This document shows positions 61,634-61,943 of a stretch of DNA of 61,943 nt, piece after piece. The stretch is from Emcibacter sp. SYSU 3D8 (GTDB lineage: Bacteria > Pseudomonadota > Alphaproteobacteria > SMXS01): positions 1-61,943 of the forward strand of contig NZ_JBBYXK010000009.1 of assembly GCF_039655875.1 (NCBI RefSeq), in the 5' to 3' direction. The notes under the pieces are model-generated. The model made no database searches, was not told the DNA's origin, and saw only the letters and a program-made list of their open reading frames with translations. A program made the translations under genes and the position numbers. Position 1 is the stretch's first letter. Each line of letters begins with the position of its first letter.

Positions 61634-61943
61634 CTAGAAGCTCCCCTGCCACCGGAGAGTGATCGCGCGGCCCCGGCCGGCCACGTAGTCCCGGTTGGTT
61701 ACAAAGGTCGCGGTCTGCGAGAAATACGTGATGTAGGTCTTGTTCAGCAGATTCTGGACGGCGAGCGTGAAGCGCCCCAGATTGTCTGTCTGGTAGAACA
61801 CCATGGCGTCCACCAAGGTGTATCCGGAGAAGTCGTGCTTCGGTAGGCCGCCATCGAAATGCCGGTCGAACAGGTGAGACATCTGTACCCGCCCGCTGAG
61901 GCCCCCGAAGATAGGACCCTGGATATAGGCGTTGAGCCGATTG
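61634..61943 (-). CDS. TonB-dependent receptor, C-terminal part (cut by window end)
   Basis: At least 102 residues are visible; the frame is open to the edge (NRLNAYIQGPIFGGLSGRVQ precedes the first ATG at 61882). TLVDAMVFYQTDNLGRFTLA, then VQNLLNKTYITYFSQTA and the last strand VAGRGRAITLRWQGSF with C-terminal Phe are the end of a TonB receptor barrel. It parallels the downstream receptor's end closely (NLLDKQYITY, GRGRTITL), so the two are paralogues in tandem. Confidence 0.9.
   Translation of the reverse strand, partial: NRLNAYIQGPIFGGLSGRVQMSHLFDRHFDGGLPKHDFSGYTLVDAMVFYQTDNLGRFTLAVQNLLNKTYITYFSQTATFVTNRDYVAGRGRAITLRWQGSF

Noticed and set aside
61443-61652. 69-codon frame between the two TonB receptor genes
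   Set aside because: It includes the 13-bp hairpin and the upstream receptor's stop region; more likely noncoding.

Overview
The window is high-GC DNA (about 60-65 % by eye) from an alphaproteobacterium. The grounds are a BBP2-type barrel/Wza/Wzc export set, a TadG-like protein, TonB receptors beside a PepSY protein, and many IS5-family remnants. Sphingomonadales or Rhodospirillales fit best, but I cannot fix the genus. The first 87 bases are dominated by a 75-nt C run, which looks like a contig-end artefact, so the first gene is cut.

Region 1 (88-14473) is an integrated accessory island. On the left is a mobile module: a serine recombinase cut by the window edge, a small protein, a P-loop ATPase, an XRE regulator overlapping a RuvC/RNase H-like gene, and a convergent AlpA/excisionase-like gene with its own terminator. 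Two defence-type operons then face each other. The plus-strand operon (4182-9433) encodes an unknown protein, an XRE-ImmA/IrrE metalloprotease, a DUF4917 SIR2-like protein, a TIR-domain protein and a protein with a HEPN-type motif. The minus-strand operon (13636-9765) is a Hachiman system (HamA-HamB) with a DUF3223 gene as third member. A compact tyrosine recombinase (13895-14473) closes the island, with a perfect inverted repeat upstream of it. The SIR2-like/TIR/HEPN operon is the best candidate for an undescribed system; it resembles Thoeris in enzyme composition but not in architecture.

Region 2 (14746-51946) is a large exopolysaccharide or O-antigen cluster. It holds a nucleotidyltransferase-like protein, a sulfotransferase, two O-antigen polymerase/ligase-like membrane proteins, seven glycosyltransferases, three methyltransferases, a flippase, a hexapeptide acyltransferase and a bi-domain oxidoreductase beside a heparinase-like protein. 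Export is covered by an outer-membrane barrel, a Wza-like protein and a Wzc-like tyrosine kinase. A NusG/RfaH-like antiterminator, RmlB, and a divergent block of WecA-like transferase, small protein, WecB and WecC follow. The genes at 20811-34335 are almost all joined by overlaps of 1-4 nt, so they form one transcription unit. The cluster is interrupted by decayed IS5 copies (17.2-19.2 kb, 36.2-36.7 kb) and by a 33-codon stub of a glycosyltransferase.

Region 3 (51950-61943) has another IS5 remnant, a TadG-like protein, a ParB-like fragment, a hybrid sensor histidine kinase with a palindromic repeat after it, a secreted protein ending in a Cys-Cys motif, a truncated TPR gene, and an uptake-type locus of a PepSY membrane protein and two TonB-dependent receptors, the last cut by the window end.
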